From SOKG01 sp964502665 (GTDB lineage Bacteria > Chloroflexota > Dehalococcoidia > SZUA-161): a stretch of DNA of 26,146 bases. This document shows positions 7,511 through 15,180 of the stretch, in pieces. The translations under genes and the position numbers were made by a program. Position 1 is the first letter of the stretch, and each line of letters opens with the position of its first letter. Location: assembly GCA_964502665.1 (NCBI GenBank), contig CAZCXP010000016.1:1-26146 (forward strand), written 5' to 3'. A model generated the notes under the pieces. That model worked only from the letters and a program-made list of their open reading frames with translations, ran no database searches and had not been told where the DNA came from.

Positions 7511-7539
7511 TTGACACCCAGGGGCAATGACACTATAAT
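7511..7539 (+). promoter_or_regulatory. Consensus sigma-70 promoter of the acyl-CoA dehydrogenase
   Basis: TTGACA (7511-7516) and TATAAT (7534-7539) are both 6/6 matches with an optimal 17-bp spacer. Transcription would start near 7546, giving a leader of about 30 nt carrying the SD. The match suggests strong, largely constitutive expression. Confidence 0.9.
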
Positions 7540-7575
7540 TGGCGTAAGCCGAGCATGGCGAGGAGGGATAATAAG

Positions 7576-8820
7576 ATGGACTTGATGAAGCTCAACATAT
7601 ATGACCCTGCCGACCATCCAGATGAGTGGACGCCCGTAATGTACGAATACCTGGAAAAGGCCAGGGACATAATCGAAGAGTGGTGGTTGCCCAACCGCAG
7701 GGGCCTGGACCGCCTGGGCGGCTCACTGGCGATGACAGAGATGTCAGATGCTTACTATGGCCTGATGAAAGGTATGATAGATGCCGGGTTCTATGGCAGG
7801 ACTATACCCAAGGAGTACGGAGGGCCAGGTTGGAACCTTCTGGACTGCAGCCTGCTGTCGGCTGAGATCACTAAGATGGGCTATTCACCGAGGCTTGACG
7901 ACGCCTTTGCCTACGGCGAGCCGTGGGTTCATATCCTTGAGCACTGGACCCCTGATGTAGACGCCAAGAAGGAGTATTTCAAGCGAACGTTGGACGGGGG
8001 ATTCTGCACTGCAATGGCCACCGATCCTGAGTCAGGCGTCGATATGGGCGGGATGCGTGGCAGTGCAGTTCGCGATGGGGATTACTATGTCCTCAACGGA
8101 CCCAAGTGGTGGATGACAATGACTACGCCAGGGCCCGTCGGGCTTCAGTGGCATCTGGCGTTGATGAAAACCGATCCCACCAAGCGCACCAGCGGCCTTT
8201 CCATGTTTATCGTCAATGATGATGCGCCTGGGATTATCCGGGGCCGTGAGGGAGACCTCATGGGAGCGAGATGGGGTTGTGCCCGCTTTGAAATTATGTT
8301 CAAGGATTGCAGGGTGCATAAGAAGTACCTGGCGGCTCCCGAGGGCAAGGGGCTACACGCCCTGGTCGACGGGATGAACAAGCACATGGCCAATCAGGCG
8401 TTTCAGGCTGTTGGTGTCTCGGAAGCAGCTATAGCAGTCGCTGTGGAGTACACCAAATCCAACATACGCTGGGACCATCCCCTTATCGAGTACCAAGGCG
8501 TCCACTTCCCTATAGCAGATATGTGGGTCGCCGCTGAGGCTGGTCGCGCCATATGCGCCAAGGCGTGTAAGCTCTGGGACGCGGGTGATTCAGAGGCCAA
8601 GCACGGCAAATGGGGTGTTCTTGCCGCGCGCCACTGTTTCCCATCAGCAATCGAGGCATGCCAGAAGGCGATCGAACTCTTAGGGGCCCGCGGCATCGAG
8701 CGAGAGGAGGGCTGGCCCCTGGAGCTTATGTACCGCGATGCGATGATCTTCCAGCTATACCGCACACCTAATGTGGACCGGAAGTTCCTTGCATCATACC
8801 TCGTGCGCAGGAGACTTTGA
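7576..8820 (+). CDS. Acyl-CoA dehydrogenase family protein lacking the usual catalytic Glu
   Basis: FAD-dependent acyl-CoA dehydrogenase fold, 414 residues. Seen in order: an N-terminal helical domain with IDAGFYGRTIPKEYGGPG, the FAD/substrate beta-domain with MATDPESGVDM and YYVLNGPKWWMT, and the C-terminal helical domain with AIELLGARGIEREEGWPLE and MYRDAMIFQLYRTP. In MCAD and SCAD the last motif is YRDAKIxxIYEGT, whose Glu removes the alpha proton. Here that position is Arg396, so the base is absent or lies elsewhere, as in the isovaleryl-CoA group. The substrate cannot be predicted, and a non-classical reaction is possible. The ATG at 7576 is chosen over 7555 because AGGAGG lies between them. 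Transcribed alone from the promoter at 7511 and ended by the hairpin at 8853. Confidence 0.9.
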   Translation: MDLMKLNIYDPADHPDEWTPVMYEYLEKARDIIEEWWLPNRRGLDRLGGSLAMTEMSDAYYGLMKGMIDAGFYGRTIPKEYGGPGWNLLDCSLLSAEITKMGYSPRLDDAFAYGEPWVHILEHWTPDVDAKKEYFKRTLDGGFCTAMATDPESGVDMGGMRGSAVRDGDYYVLNGPKWWMTMTTPGPVGLQWHLALMKTDPTKRTSGLSMFIVNDDAPGIIRGREGDLMGARWGCARFEIMFKDCRVHKKYLAAPEGKGLHALVDGMNKHMANQAFQAVGVSEAAIAVAVEYTKSNIRWDHPLIEYQGVHFPIADMWVAAEAGRAICAKACKLWDAGDSEAKHGKWGVLAARHCFPSAIEACQKAIELLGARGIEREEGWPLELMYRDAMIFQLYRTPNVDRKFLASYLVRRRL

Positions 8821-8851
8821 GCCGGGTTTGGGCAAGATAGGATTTGAATTA

Positions 8852-8893
8852 GAAGGGAAGCTCGCTTGCACAGCAAGCGAGCTTCCCTTTATA
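8852..8893 (+). terminator. Rho-independent terminator of the acyl-CoA dehydrogenase
   Basis: A perfect 16-bp stem: 8853-8868 pairs with 8874-8889. It has a CACAG loop (3 nt if C8869-G8873 also pairs), is GC-rich at the core and is followed by TTTATA. It begins 32 nt after the stop codon. A further arm ATAGGATT (8837-8844) / AATCCTAT (8905-8912) encloses it. Confidence 0.88.
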
Positions 8894-8954
8894 GCGTTCG
8901 TCAGAATCCTATGTCCAGGTTCGACTTCGCTCCTTCGGGGGGATTGCCCTCACG

Positions 8955-9042
8955 CCGCAGGTTGCTTTGCGCCCGTGCTCCGCAAAGACTGCTCTTAATG
9001 CGCTCTACCTGCGGGCATTGTCCCTGGGCTAGAGGAATTCCT
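8955..9042. repeat. Nested inverted repeats between convergent genes
   Basis: CCGCAGGT (8955-8962) pairs with ACCTGCGG (9007-9014). Inside is CTTTGCG (8965-8971) / CGCAAAG (8981-8987) with a 9-nt loop. A 10-bp palindrome AGGAATTCCT follows at 9033-9042. The block lies between the terminator of the dehydrogenase and the convergent zinc-ribbon gene and has no coding potential. It could be a small structured RNA, a second terminator or a miniature repeat element. Confidence 0.4.
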
Positions 9043-9100
9043 GAAATGCATCTGATCTGATGTCTTCCCGGGCTCGACTATCGAAGAACCGTATGACTAT

Positions 9101-9415
9101 CTACTTCTTGGCCCCAGACGGCCACGGAACGTCAGGCCGATCGCCTCTGACTACATTAACGGCAAACGCAGTATTGTCCCTCTCAGGGCTTATCTCAAAC
9201 CTGTTCTCCGTGAGCTTCCATATGCCCCGTTTTCCGCAACGCTTGCATGGTGGCAGCACCTCCCCCCTGAAGAGGTAGACCTTGCGTTCCTTAGCCGAAG
9301 GCCTGCAATCTGAAGAAGCGATATGCTCAACGAGCTCGTAATCACCCTCAATCGGTGCCCGGGCTGCACTCCTGACCGTGGTGCCGATTGGAACATCTAG
9401 CTTTTTCTGCTCCAT
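9101..9415 (-). CDS. Small zinc-ribbon-like protein (YjzC-like)
   Basis: A 104-residue soluble protein. Residues 10-60 follow the pattern of small YjzC-like domains: GTTVRSAARAPIEGDYELV, Cys37, then VYLFRGEVLPPCKRCGKRGIW. C57 and C60 form a CxxC pair that, with C37, could bind zinc. The PP before the cysteines and the Trp after them are typical of these domains. The function of the family is unknown. The ATG at 9415 has AGGGGG 6 nt upstream. It lies 100 bp downstream of the SDR gene on the same strand but has its own promoter. No neighbour suggests a role. Confidence 0.7.
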   Translation of the reverse strand: MEQKKLDVPIGTTVRSAARAPIEGDYELVEHIASSDCRPSAKERKVYLFRGEVLPPCKRCGKRGIWKLTENRFEISPERDNTAFAVNVVRGDRPDVPWPSGAKK

Positions 9416-9451
9416 TTCATCCCCCTTTTGGCCTGACTAAATCTCGACCAT

Positions 9452-9479
9452 ATTTTATCATATCACTGTGCTCTTTCAA
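9452..9479 (-). promoter_or_regulatory. Probable sigma-70 promoter of the zinc-ribbon gene
   Basis: On the minus strand TTGAAA (9474-9479, 5/6) and TAAAAT (9452-9457, 5/6) are 16 bp apart. The predicted start is about 30 nt upstream of the ATG. Confidence 0.6.
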
Positions 9480-9515
9480 AAGCCAGTGACTCGCAGTTTT
9501 AGCAGACATGCCTGA

Positions 9516-10448
9516 CTACGTTGTCGGCGTTACCAGAGGGGTCATGCCTGCTGTCAGCTTCTCAGGAACGAGTGTCACTAGCTCGTCCAGCGTCCAAGGG
9601 CCTTCCTTCTTATAGTCCTTCTCGATGCTTCTAATTGGCTCTGGCTCCGAGTAGATGGTGATCAGGCCGTCACCACAGCCGAATACCTTGCCGCTGATAG
9701 TGCCCGCTTCATCGGTGGCCAGGTAGACTGCGATGGGAGGGACGAACTCGGGGCCGGGCATATCCAACATCAGCTCCAGTCGTTCCTTGGTTATCAGACC
9801 GGCCTCATATCTCTTCTGGAAACCAGCTTTTACTTCCTCGCTCAGCGTCATCCTGGTCGCCGCCCCAGGACAAATCGCGTTGCAGGTTACCCCATATTTT
9901 GCCATCTCACGAGCAACCGACCTGGTGAAGCTTACAATTCCCCCCTTGGCGGCACTATAATTTGCCTGCCCCACCGTTCCCCGCCAGGACTCGGAGGTGG
10001 TGTTTATTATGCGCCCGCCTTTCTGCTCCCTCATCCGGATACAAGCGTGTTTGGTGCAGTTGAACGTCCCCTTAAGATGAACAGCGATAACGGCGTCCCA
10101 GTCCTCCTCGGGGAGGTTGAAAACCATGCGTTCCCTGGCAATCCCTGCCAGGTTGCACAGGATATCTATCCTGCCGAAGTTGTCGACGCATGCCTTGATG
10201 ATCCTGTCGGCAGCGGCGTGATCGGCCACCGATTCGTAGCTGGCGACTGCCATCCCACCCCCATCCCTAATCAGCTGCACCACCTCGTCGGCAGGGGCAG
10301 CAGAACTATCACTGCCATCCCTTTCTACCCCTGCGTCATTGACCATCACCTTGGCGCCTTCAGCCGCCAGGGCCAAAGCTAGCTCCCTCCCGATCCCCCG
10401 CCCCGCTCCAGTGACCACCGCATTCTTCCCCTCCAGCCGGTTGCCCAC
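9516..10448 (-). CDS. SDR-family 3-hydroxyacyl-CoA dehydrogenase-like protein
   Basis: Short-chain dehydrogenase/reductase, 310 residues. TGAGRGIG (residues 13-20) is the dinucleotide-binding loop, VNDAG at 36-40 the cofactor-selectivity strand, NLAG at 99-102 the structural motif, and Y164-x-x-x-K168 in NYSAAK the catalytic pair, preceded by a Ser/Thr-rich stretch. The start of the sequence and GQANYSAAK resemble the (3R)-hydroxyacyl-CoA dehydrogenase domain of multifunctional enzyme type 2, so a beta-oxidation-like step on a CoA thioester is plausible. A C-terminal extension of about 50 residues follows the fold. The start is GTG at 10448 with AAGGAG upstream. Other acyl-CoA genes in the window fit this role, but the substrate is unknown. 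Confidence 0.88.
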   Translation of the reverse strand: MGNRLEGKNAVVTGAGRGIGRELALALAAEGAKVMVNDAGVERDGSDSSAAPADEVVQLIRDGGGMAVASYESVADHAAADRIIKACVDNFGRIDILCNLAGIARERMVFNLPEEDWDAVIAVHLKGTFNCTKHACIRMREQKGGRIINTTSESWRGTVGQANYSAAKGGIVSFTRSVAREMAKYGVTCNAICPGAATRMTLSEEVKAGFQKRYEAGLITKERLELMLDMPGPEFVPPIAVYLATDEAGTISGKVFGCGDGLITIYSEPEPIRSIEKDYKKEGPWTLDELVTLVPEKLTAGMTPLVTPTT

Positions 10449-10521
10449 CTTCTGTGTCTCCTTTCACAAGACCACTAGCCCATGCCCTCGCTGGCCACCT
10501 CTGCGTTCCGCGTGAACCAAG

Positions 10522-10548
10522 TCTATATCGAACCCGTACAGGTGTCAA
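10522..10548 (-). promoter_or_regulatory. Possible promoter of the SDR gene
   Basis: On the minus strand a perfect TTGACA (10543-10548) is followed by TATAGA (10522-10527) after 15 bp, or by TAGACT after 17 bp. The -35 is good and the -10 weak. Confidence 0.45.
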
Positions 10549-10603
10549 CTTTTCGGATACCAGCTTTCGACCGGTTAACCGCTTCTTGCTGGTTCATTTT
10601 GCG

Positions 10604-11270
10604 TTAGATCTGCCGGGCGACCTCAGCCCCTTCGGCAATGGCTTCTAAGGCTTTGCGGGGCTCCTTGGCATCACCGATGACGTAGACCTCTGCCACTTTA
10701 TCTGCTATTTTCTCGGATAGCTCCTCAACTGATTCCACTCCCCTGGCTAAAACAACGTTGGTTACCTCTCGGATTGACTCCTCCTCACCATCTCTAAGGA
10801 GTATTACCCCGTCGTCGAGGATCTCTCTAACCGTAGCCGAGGTCAATATCCTCTTTGGTCATTTCCCTGGGCATTTCTCCGTACATAGGACTGGGGATGG
10901 GGGACGGAGCCAGCAGCGGGCTTCCGGTGATAGCTGAGCTCATCTGCCTCCCCTGATGAGCGAGCTGGACGAAAATCTTGGCCCCCTCGGCATGGACCGC
11001 GCTGGCCAAATCCCTTATACGGGGAATGTAACGATCATCATAGAGAGCAGGTATTGTAAATGCCTTTCCTGAGGGATGGACGATGGTGTTTTCGAGTGTG
11101 ATGAGCCCAGCCCCACCCCTCGCCCGGGCAGCGTAATAGCTTATTGAGCGATCAGTTATCTCGCCCTCAAAGGTGGCAAAACACGATCCGATAGCGGGCA
11201 GGACTATTCGATTCCGTAGCTTCAGGGTTCCGATTTTGATCGGGCTGAATAGCCTCTCCAGCTTTATCAT
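10604..11270 (-). pseudogene. Old-Yellow-Enzyme/2,4-dienoyl-CoA reductase-like gene with large internal deletion
   Basis: Two fragments of one NADH:flavin oxidoreductase-type gene. The 5' part (11270 down to about 10838) encodes LFSPIKIGTLKLRNRIVLPA, then GGAGLI and QLAHQGRQ, the start of the FMN-binding barrel, about 145 residues. It runs into a stop just after MTKEDID. The 3' part, in another frame (10846 to 10604), encodes the C terminus of the FAD/NADH domain, with VYVIGDAKEPRKALEAIAEG. A full-length member has about 650 residues, so about 420 codons, including the 4Fe-4S cysteines and catalytic residues, are missing at the junction near 10840. The two frames do not join. It cannot make an active enzyme as given; an assembly deletion is the alternative. 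The SD before the ATG at 11270 is intact. Confidence 0.88.
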
Positions 11271-11321
11271 GCCCTTTACTTCCTGTTTTGACTGTTATCT
11301 CTGCCTGCTTGCCCTCGCGTT

Positions 11322-12332
11322 TCACTGCCAAACGCCATCTATTTGCGTGCCACACGCGGGACACGTCCCATTTTTCAGATAGGACCTCTCAGTGCCCATA
11401 TATGTCCTTTTTACCAACAGTTCATTACATTTGTAGCAATAGGCATCGTTGCCTTCAAACACATTACCCAGGTAGACATAACGCAATCCCCTTTTCCTGC
11501 CTATTTCCCTTGCCTTCCTCAAGGTTTCCAGGGGAGTAGCGGCGCGGTCGCTGAACTCATAATCGGGACGAAACCTGCTTATGTGCCAGGGAATGCCTTT
11601 GTCCAGCCCGGCGATGAACCCGGCTATTTCGTCCAGTTCTTCATCGGAATCATTCTCGCCGGGGATAACCAGCGTGGTCACCTCTACCCAGATACCGAGC
11701 CCCTTCATATAGGCAATCGAGTCCAAAACAGGCTGCAAACGTCCCTTGCAGTTCCTCTTGTAATAGTCCTCGCTGAAGCTTTTCAAATCTACATTGGCGG
11801 CATCCAGGTAGGGCCTGATAGTATCCAGAGCGGGCCCGGTCATGAACCCATTAGTCACGAAGACATTGTAGAGACCAGCCGCCTTAGCCAGTTGGGCAGT
11901 GTCGTAGGCGTATTCAAAGAATATCGTTGGCTCGGTATATGTGTAGGAAATACTGGCACAGCCATACCTCCTTGCCTCCTCCACAACCCGCTCGGGCTTC
12001 AGCTCGCCCCCGGAAACAATGGCACCATTCTTCCCTGAGACCTGCGAAATCTGCCAGTTCTGACAGAAACCGCATTTGAAATTGCAGCCTATGGTGGCGA
12101 TGGAATAGGAGCTCGACCCTGGCAGGAAATGGTACAACGGTTTCTTCTCTATGGGGTCGATATTTGCCGCTATCGCCTGAGCATAGACCAGGGTGTATAA
12201 GCTACCGTCAATATTCTGCCGCACGCCGCAGACGCCGAGTTTCGAGTCTGCTATCTTGCATTCGTGAGCGCAGAGATAGCAGTGGACCCGTTTGTTCTCA
12301 ATTCTCTCATAGAGCATTGCTTCTTTTTTCAT
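11322..12332 (-). CDS. amrS: AmmeMemoRadiSam-system radical SAM enzyme
   Basis: Radical SAM protein of 336 residues. The N terminus has four cysteines (C18, C21, C25, C35) in VHCYLCAHECKI...LGVCGVR, the start typical of the AmrS group, followed by ANIDPIEKKPLYHFLPG. The radical SAM cluster motif is C83-NFK-C87-GF-C90. TYTEPTIFFEY and NVDLKSF follow as in this family. The C terminus has C299xxC302 and C324xxC327, probably a zinc or second cluster site. The ATG at 12332 fits the usual family start; an upstream in-frame extension to 12422 has no family-like sequence. The partners AMMECR1 and Memo are not in the window. The family is associated with radical chemistry of unknown substrate; the symbol is by family name. 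Confidence 0.92.
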   Translation of the reverse strand: MKKEAMLYERIENKRVHCYLCAHECKIADSKLGVCGVRQNIDGSLYTLVYAQAIAANIDPIEKKPLYHFLPGSSSYSIATIGCNFKCGFCQNWQISQVSGKNGAIVSGGELKPERVVEEARRYGCASISYTYTEPTIFFEYAYDTAQLAKAAGLYNVFVTNGFMTGPALDTIRPYLDAANVDLKSFSEDYYKRNCKGRLQPVLDSIAYMKGLGIWVEVTTLVIPGENDSDEELDEIAGFIAGLDKGIPWHISRFRPDYEFSDRAATPLETLRKAREIGRKRGLRYVYLGNVFEGNDAYCYKCNELLVKRTYMGTERSYLKNGTCPACGTQIDGVWQ

Positions 12333-12432
12333 CCTAAACGCCCCCGTGTTGGTCTCAAGATTCCTGCTCCTCGGTTCCGGAGTGCCTTCTCCGCCACCCT
12401 CCAAGGTATTGGACCACTTCACCGTCGGTTAA

Positions 12433-12461
12433 ATCATACCAGTTATCATAGCAGCTGGCGA
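12433..12461 (-). promoter_or_regulatory. Possible extended -10 promoter upstream of amrS
   Basis: On the minus strand TGG-TATGAT (the -10 at 12433-12438) forms an extended -10 element, with TCGCCA (12456-12461, 4/6) 17 bp upstream. It lies about 100 bp before the chosen amrS start. Confidence 0.35.
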
Positions 12462-12543
12462 CAGCATTTTGCTCACGAATGCTGATACAGGACCGAGTTT
12501 TTGACCGAGGTCTACGGCAGCCGCAGCGCATAGACGCGATTTG

Positions 12544-13002
12544 CTACTGCCTGCTGTATAACCCCATCAATTCTGTCTGAGCCAGGATGTGCCCCTCCAT
12601 TCCTTGCAGTAGCTGCTCCTTGCTCGCGCCGGGGGCCAGGTCGAGCACTGTGTCCAGAGCATATAGCTTGAAGAAGTAGCGGTGCGTGCCGCCGGGTGGA
12701 CACGGGCCACCATAGCCCAGCCGCCCCCAACTGCTCTTGCCGTGCCTGCTGCCGTCGGGCAGGTCAGCATCAGGTGGGACGGCCTCGGGCAAGGCACGGG
12801 TTTCGCCCGGCAGGTTGTAGAGTACCCAGTGGACCCACGTGCCTACTGGTGCGTCGGGGTCATCAGCTATGAGAGCGAAAGCTTGAGTACCCTCGGGCGC
12901 ATTGTTCCACTGTAGTGGCGGTGAAATGTCATCGCCATCGCAGGTGTACTTGCGCGGAATCGATTGTCCTGCGGCAAAGGCGCTCTTCAGTTCAAAAGGC
13001 AT
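12544..13002 (-). CDS. YbhB/YbcL-type phosphatidylethanolamine-binding-family protein
   Basis: Bacterial PEBP (Raf-kinase-inhibitor-like) protein, 152 residues, the usual length for YbhB/YbcL. Signature stretches are DDISPPLQWNNAPEGTQAF, DPDAPVGTWVHWVLYNLP (the anion-binding pocket motif), GRLGYGGPCPPGGTHRY and FFKLYALD. No signal peptide is seen, so it is probably cytoplasmic. The ATG at 13002 is strongly favoured: AAAGGAGG lies 7 nt upstream, and residues before it do not match the family. The biochemical role of bacterial homologues is unclear. It lies 155 bp downstream of the GYD gene on the same strand. Confidence 0.92.
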   Translation of the reverse strand: MPFELKSAFAAGQSIPRKYTCDGDDISPPLQWNNAPEGTQAFALIADDPDAPVGTWVHWVLYNLPGETRALPEAVPPDADLPDGSRHGKSSWGRLGYGGPCPPGGTHRYFFKLYALDTVLDLAPGASKEQLLQGMEGHILAQTELMGLYSRQ

Positions 13003-13158
13003 GGCTTGACCTCCTTTCTCTGGCTGGCAGCTCCTGAACTCCAGCCCATCATGACCAGAGTTGTTATCACAACCCCGAAACGCGAGGTGAGAAGAATCCC
13101 GAGAAGACCCCGGCAAGGCGCTCACCGTCCTGACCATCCCCTTGGCACAAGGCGTTGC

Positions 13159-13404
13159 TCATAGGTCTTGGGCTGGAATAGCGGCCAGGGTTTCCACAGT
13201 ATAATCCGTTGCGAAACCGATCTCCATCACAAAGTTCGTCGCTGTCTGCACATCGGGCGCCTGGAAAAGGATTATCCCGTCATAGCGCCCAAGTGTGAAA
13301 TAGACGCCACGGAGTGTGATGCCCTGTGGAGCCTTGAGCTCCTTGAGATAATTGACAGCCTCCGTCCCCTTTCCCTTCGGTGCCAAAAGAGTTATAAACA
13401 GCAT
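13159..13404 (-). CDS. GYD-domain small protein
   Basis: An 81-residue single-domain protein with the ferredoxin-like alpha/beta pattern of the GYD family: strand MLFITLLAPKGKG, a helix, GVYFTLGRYDGIILFQAPD (the Gly-Arg-Tyr-Asp turn matches the family name), a second helix, and the final strand with VETLAAIP. Family members are about 90-100 residues and have no known activity; many sit in metabolic or stress loci. The ATG at 13404 has GGAGG 6 nt upstream. First gene of the minus-strand run that continues into the PEBP gene. Confidence 0.88.
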   Translation of the reverse strand: MLFITLLAPKGKGTEAVNYLKELKAPQGITLRGVYFTLGRYDGIILFQAPDVQTATNFVMEIGFATDYTVETLAAIPAQDL

Positions 13405-13536
13405 AACTAACCTCCTCTGCTTCTGTCACTCTCTAAGTCTCGCTGCCCTGGGCTCGCCTCAGCTCCTCGATCTCCCTTTGCACTGTTCTGGGGCTTTGGA
13501 ATTGGCTGGAAAGCTGAGACAAGTCATCGCAGAACG

Positions 13537-13701
13537 CTATCCTACTACATCAGCAATAGCTGCCTTCAGGAAGGAGTCCACCCAGCGGAAGATATCACGC
13601 CTGGCAACCGCCTTTCGAAGTCTTCGCATGCGCGATCTTCGCTCATCCCCGCTCATATTGTACGCGCGGTAGAACGCATTGGAAGCCGACTCCAGCGACC
13701 G
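13537..13701 (-). pseudogene. C-terminal fragment of a trehalose-6-phosphate synthase (OtsA/GT20) gene
   Basis: On the minus strand a frame closed by TGA at 13702-13704 and ending at TAG (13537-13539) reads LESASNAFYRAYNMSGDERR, then SRMRRLRKAV, DIFRWVDSFLKAAI and a stop. This is the C-terminal helix region of GT20 enzymes, where xxERRxRMRxLRxxV...D...WxxxFL is typical. Only about 53 codons remain of an enzyme of about 470, and there is no start codon or SD, so it is a gene remnant. A related glucosylglycerol-phosphate synthase is the alternative origin. The natural stop position suggests that the 5' part was lost. Confidence 0.6.
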
Positions 13702-13741
13702 TCAACCTATACCACAATGCTAAGCACCTCACGCCTCATTG

Positions 13742-13891
13742 TCAACTAACACGATAATCGGGTACTACTCGGTCTTGGTTGGCCCATTTCTCGAGAGCTT
13801 GAAGAGGAGTTCTGACGCGTGGTGTATACCAGATACTCCAGGCCTCAGGCTTCTCTAACGCATTACCTATGTCTTGGGGGAACAAGGAAAT
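13742..13891 (-). pseudogene. Unidentified coding remnant, possibly from a transposase/integrase
   Basis: On the minus strand an open stretch of about 49 codons without a start codon ends at TGA (13742-13744) and reads FPQDIGNALEKPEAW, then WYTPRVRTPLQALEKWANQD. Composition looks protein-like rather than random. TPLQALEKW recalls the C-terminal end of some DDE transposases and integrase-core proteins, but this is an impression from one motif. It lies next to the OtsA fragment, suggesting a site of past insertion and loss. Confidence 0.3.
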
Positions 13892-13981
13892 CTAGCCCCA
13901 ATAGGCCACCCCTGTGGCAAATTGACCACGGATGTTGTATTATAGGCTCAACCAAAGCCAAATAAAGGGGGAGACGCGAGA

Positions 13982-14908
13982 ATGTACAAGAGAATGCTCG
14001 TTCCTTTGGACGGTTCAGAGCTGGCCGAGGTAGTCTTTGCCTACGCAAGGGAACTTGCTGGAAGGCTGGACCTGGATATGACCTTGTTCCATGTCTGTGC
14101 CCCAGAGGAGCGGGAATTGTGTTCTATACACCGAGCCTATGTAGAGCGGGCAGTTGAAACGTTAAGGCAGCAGTCGCGGGAGGTTCAGCAACGAACAGGA
14201 ATTGGATCGGGGCGCAAAGCGGTAGAAGCACGAGGGGAGGTGGCTGTGGGCCATCCCGCCGAGGAAATCCTCCGGTATGCCGGCGAGAATGGCATCGACC
14301 TCATCCTTCTGGCAACCCACGGTCGCTCTGGAGTCGGGCGTTGGGTGATGGGAAGCGTAGCTGACAAAGTTCTGCGTGCGTCCAAAGTCCCAGTTTGGCT
14401 TGTTCGAGCCGCTGTTCCCGAAGAGGTGGTTTATGATAAATGGCCTAGTAGGACGCTGTTGGTTCCGTTGGATGGGTCACGGTTGGCAGAATCCGTGCTT
14501 CCTCACGCTGAAGCACTCGCCAAACAGCGAGGCGCGGAAGTAGTTGAAGTTGTCCTAATTCGGGTCTGTGAGACTCCATTCATAACCGTTGACTACCCAG
14601 AAGCAACGATGCGCTTAACTTGGGAGGAGCACGTGGAGCACATGAAGTCCGCGTTCAAGTCGGGGTGCGAGCAGTACCTGCAAGGAGTAGCCAGGCGACT
14701 CAGTGACGCTGGCCTCAAGGTCCGGTCAGAGGTGCTCACGGGGGAACCGGCTGACGAGATCATCAGCTATGTGACCAAACACCCTTTTAATCTCATTGCG
14801 ATGTCAACTCATGGCCGCTCCGGCCCTAAGCGGTGGGCCTACGGCAGTGTGGCCGATAAGGTTCTACATGGAGTCACCAGCCCGGTTTTTCTGGTCAGAC
14901 CACGCTAG
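13982..14908 (+). CDS. Tandem-domain universal stress protein
   Basis: Universal stress protein with two UspA domains in 308 residues (about 1-142 and 157-308). Each begins with a strand and VPLDGS(E/R)LAE and ends with the nucleotide-binding loop: THGRSGVGRWVMGS (near 112-125) and THGRSGPKRWAYGS in the second. Both fit G-x2-G-x9-G-S, so both domains probably bind ATP. No membrane segment is seen. The ATG at 13982 has AGGGGGAG 8 nt upstream. It stands alone, with gene debris before it and a convergent CoA-transferase after it. Members are linked to survival under energy or oxidant stress; the exact role is not predictable. Confidence 0.93.
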   Translation: MYKRMLVPLDGSELAEVVFAYARELAGRLDLDMTLFHVCAPEERELCSIHRAYVERAVETLRQQSREVQQRTGIGSGRKAVEARGEVAVGHPAEEILRYAGENGIDLILLATHGRSGVGRWVMGSVADKVLRASKVPVWLVRAAVPEEVVYDKWPSRTLLVPLDGSRLAESVLPHAEALAKQRGAEVVEVVLIRVCETPFITVDYPEATMRLTWEEHVEHMKSAFKSGCEQYLQGVARRLSDAGLKVRSEVLTGEPADEIISYVTKHPFNLIAMSTHGRSGPKRWAYGSVADKVLHGVTSPVFLVRPR

Positions 14909-15115
14909 CCACAGCCCTATTCAACAGCGAAACCCTGGACACTAAGCTTCAAAAAGACGGCTGATGCCAGTACCCCTTGACCGATTCGGTCTCTCAAGAA
15001 GGGTGTACTACCTGCCTTAACTACTTAGATTCTCGGGGGAATTGAAGCAGAGTGCCGGGCTGTGGAGCTTGCATGCTGTTACGCTCTGAATGAAGAGAGA
15101 AGCCTACCTTGCAGC

Positions 15116-15142
15116 CCAGCTCTATCGGCTCGATAGCGCTGG
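15116..15142. terminator. Hairpin between convergent genes, possible bidirectional terminator
   Basis: CCAGC-t-CTATCG (15116-15127), loop GCT, then CGATAG-c-GCTGG (15131-15142): 11 pairs with one mismatch. It lies between the ends of the stress-protein and CoA-transferase genes, 39 bp from the latter. There is no T-tract on either side, so terminator function is uncertain. The rest of 14909-15180 holds nothing recognisable apart from a weak imperfect hairpin near 14971-15007. Confidence 0.4.
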
Positions 15143-15180
15143 CCGGTTTCTGGCAGGACACTGTTTTGGGGAGGCTTATA

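Noticed and set aside
11343..12038. 231-codon plus-strand open frame opposite amrS
   Set aside because: Antisense to a clearly conserved radical SAM gene with no recognisable product of its own.
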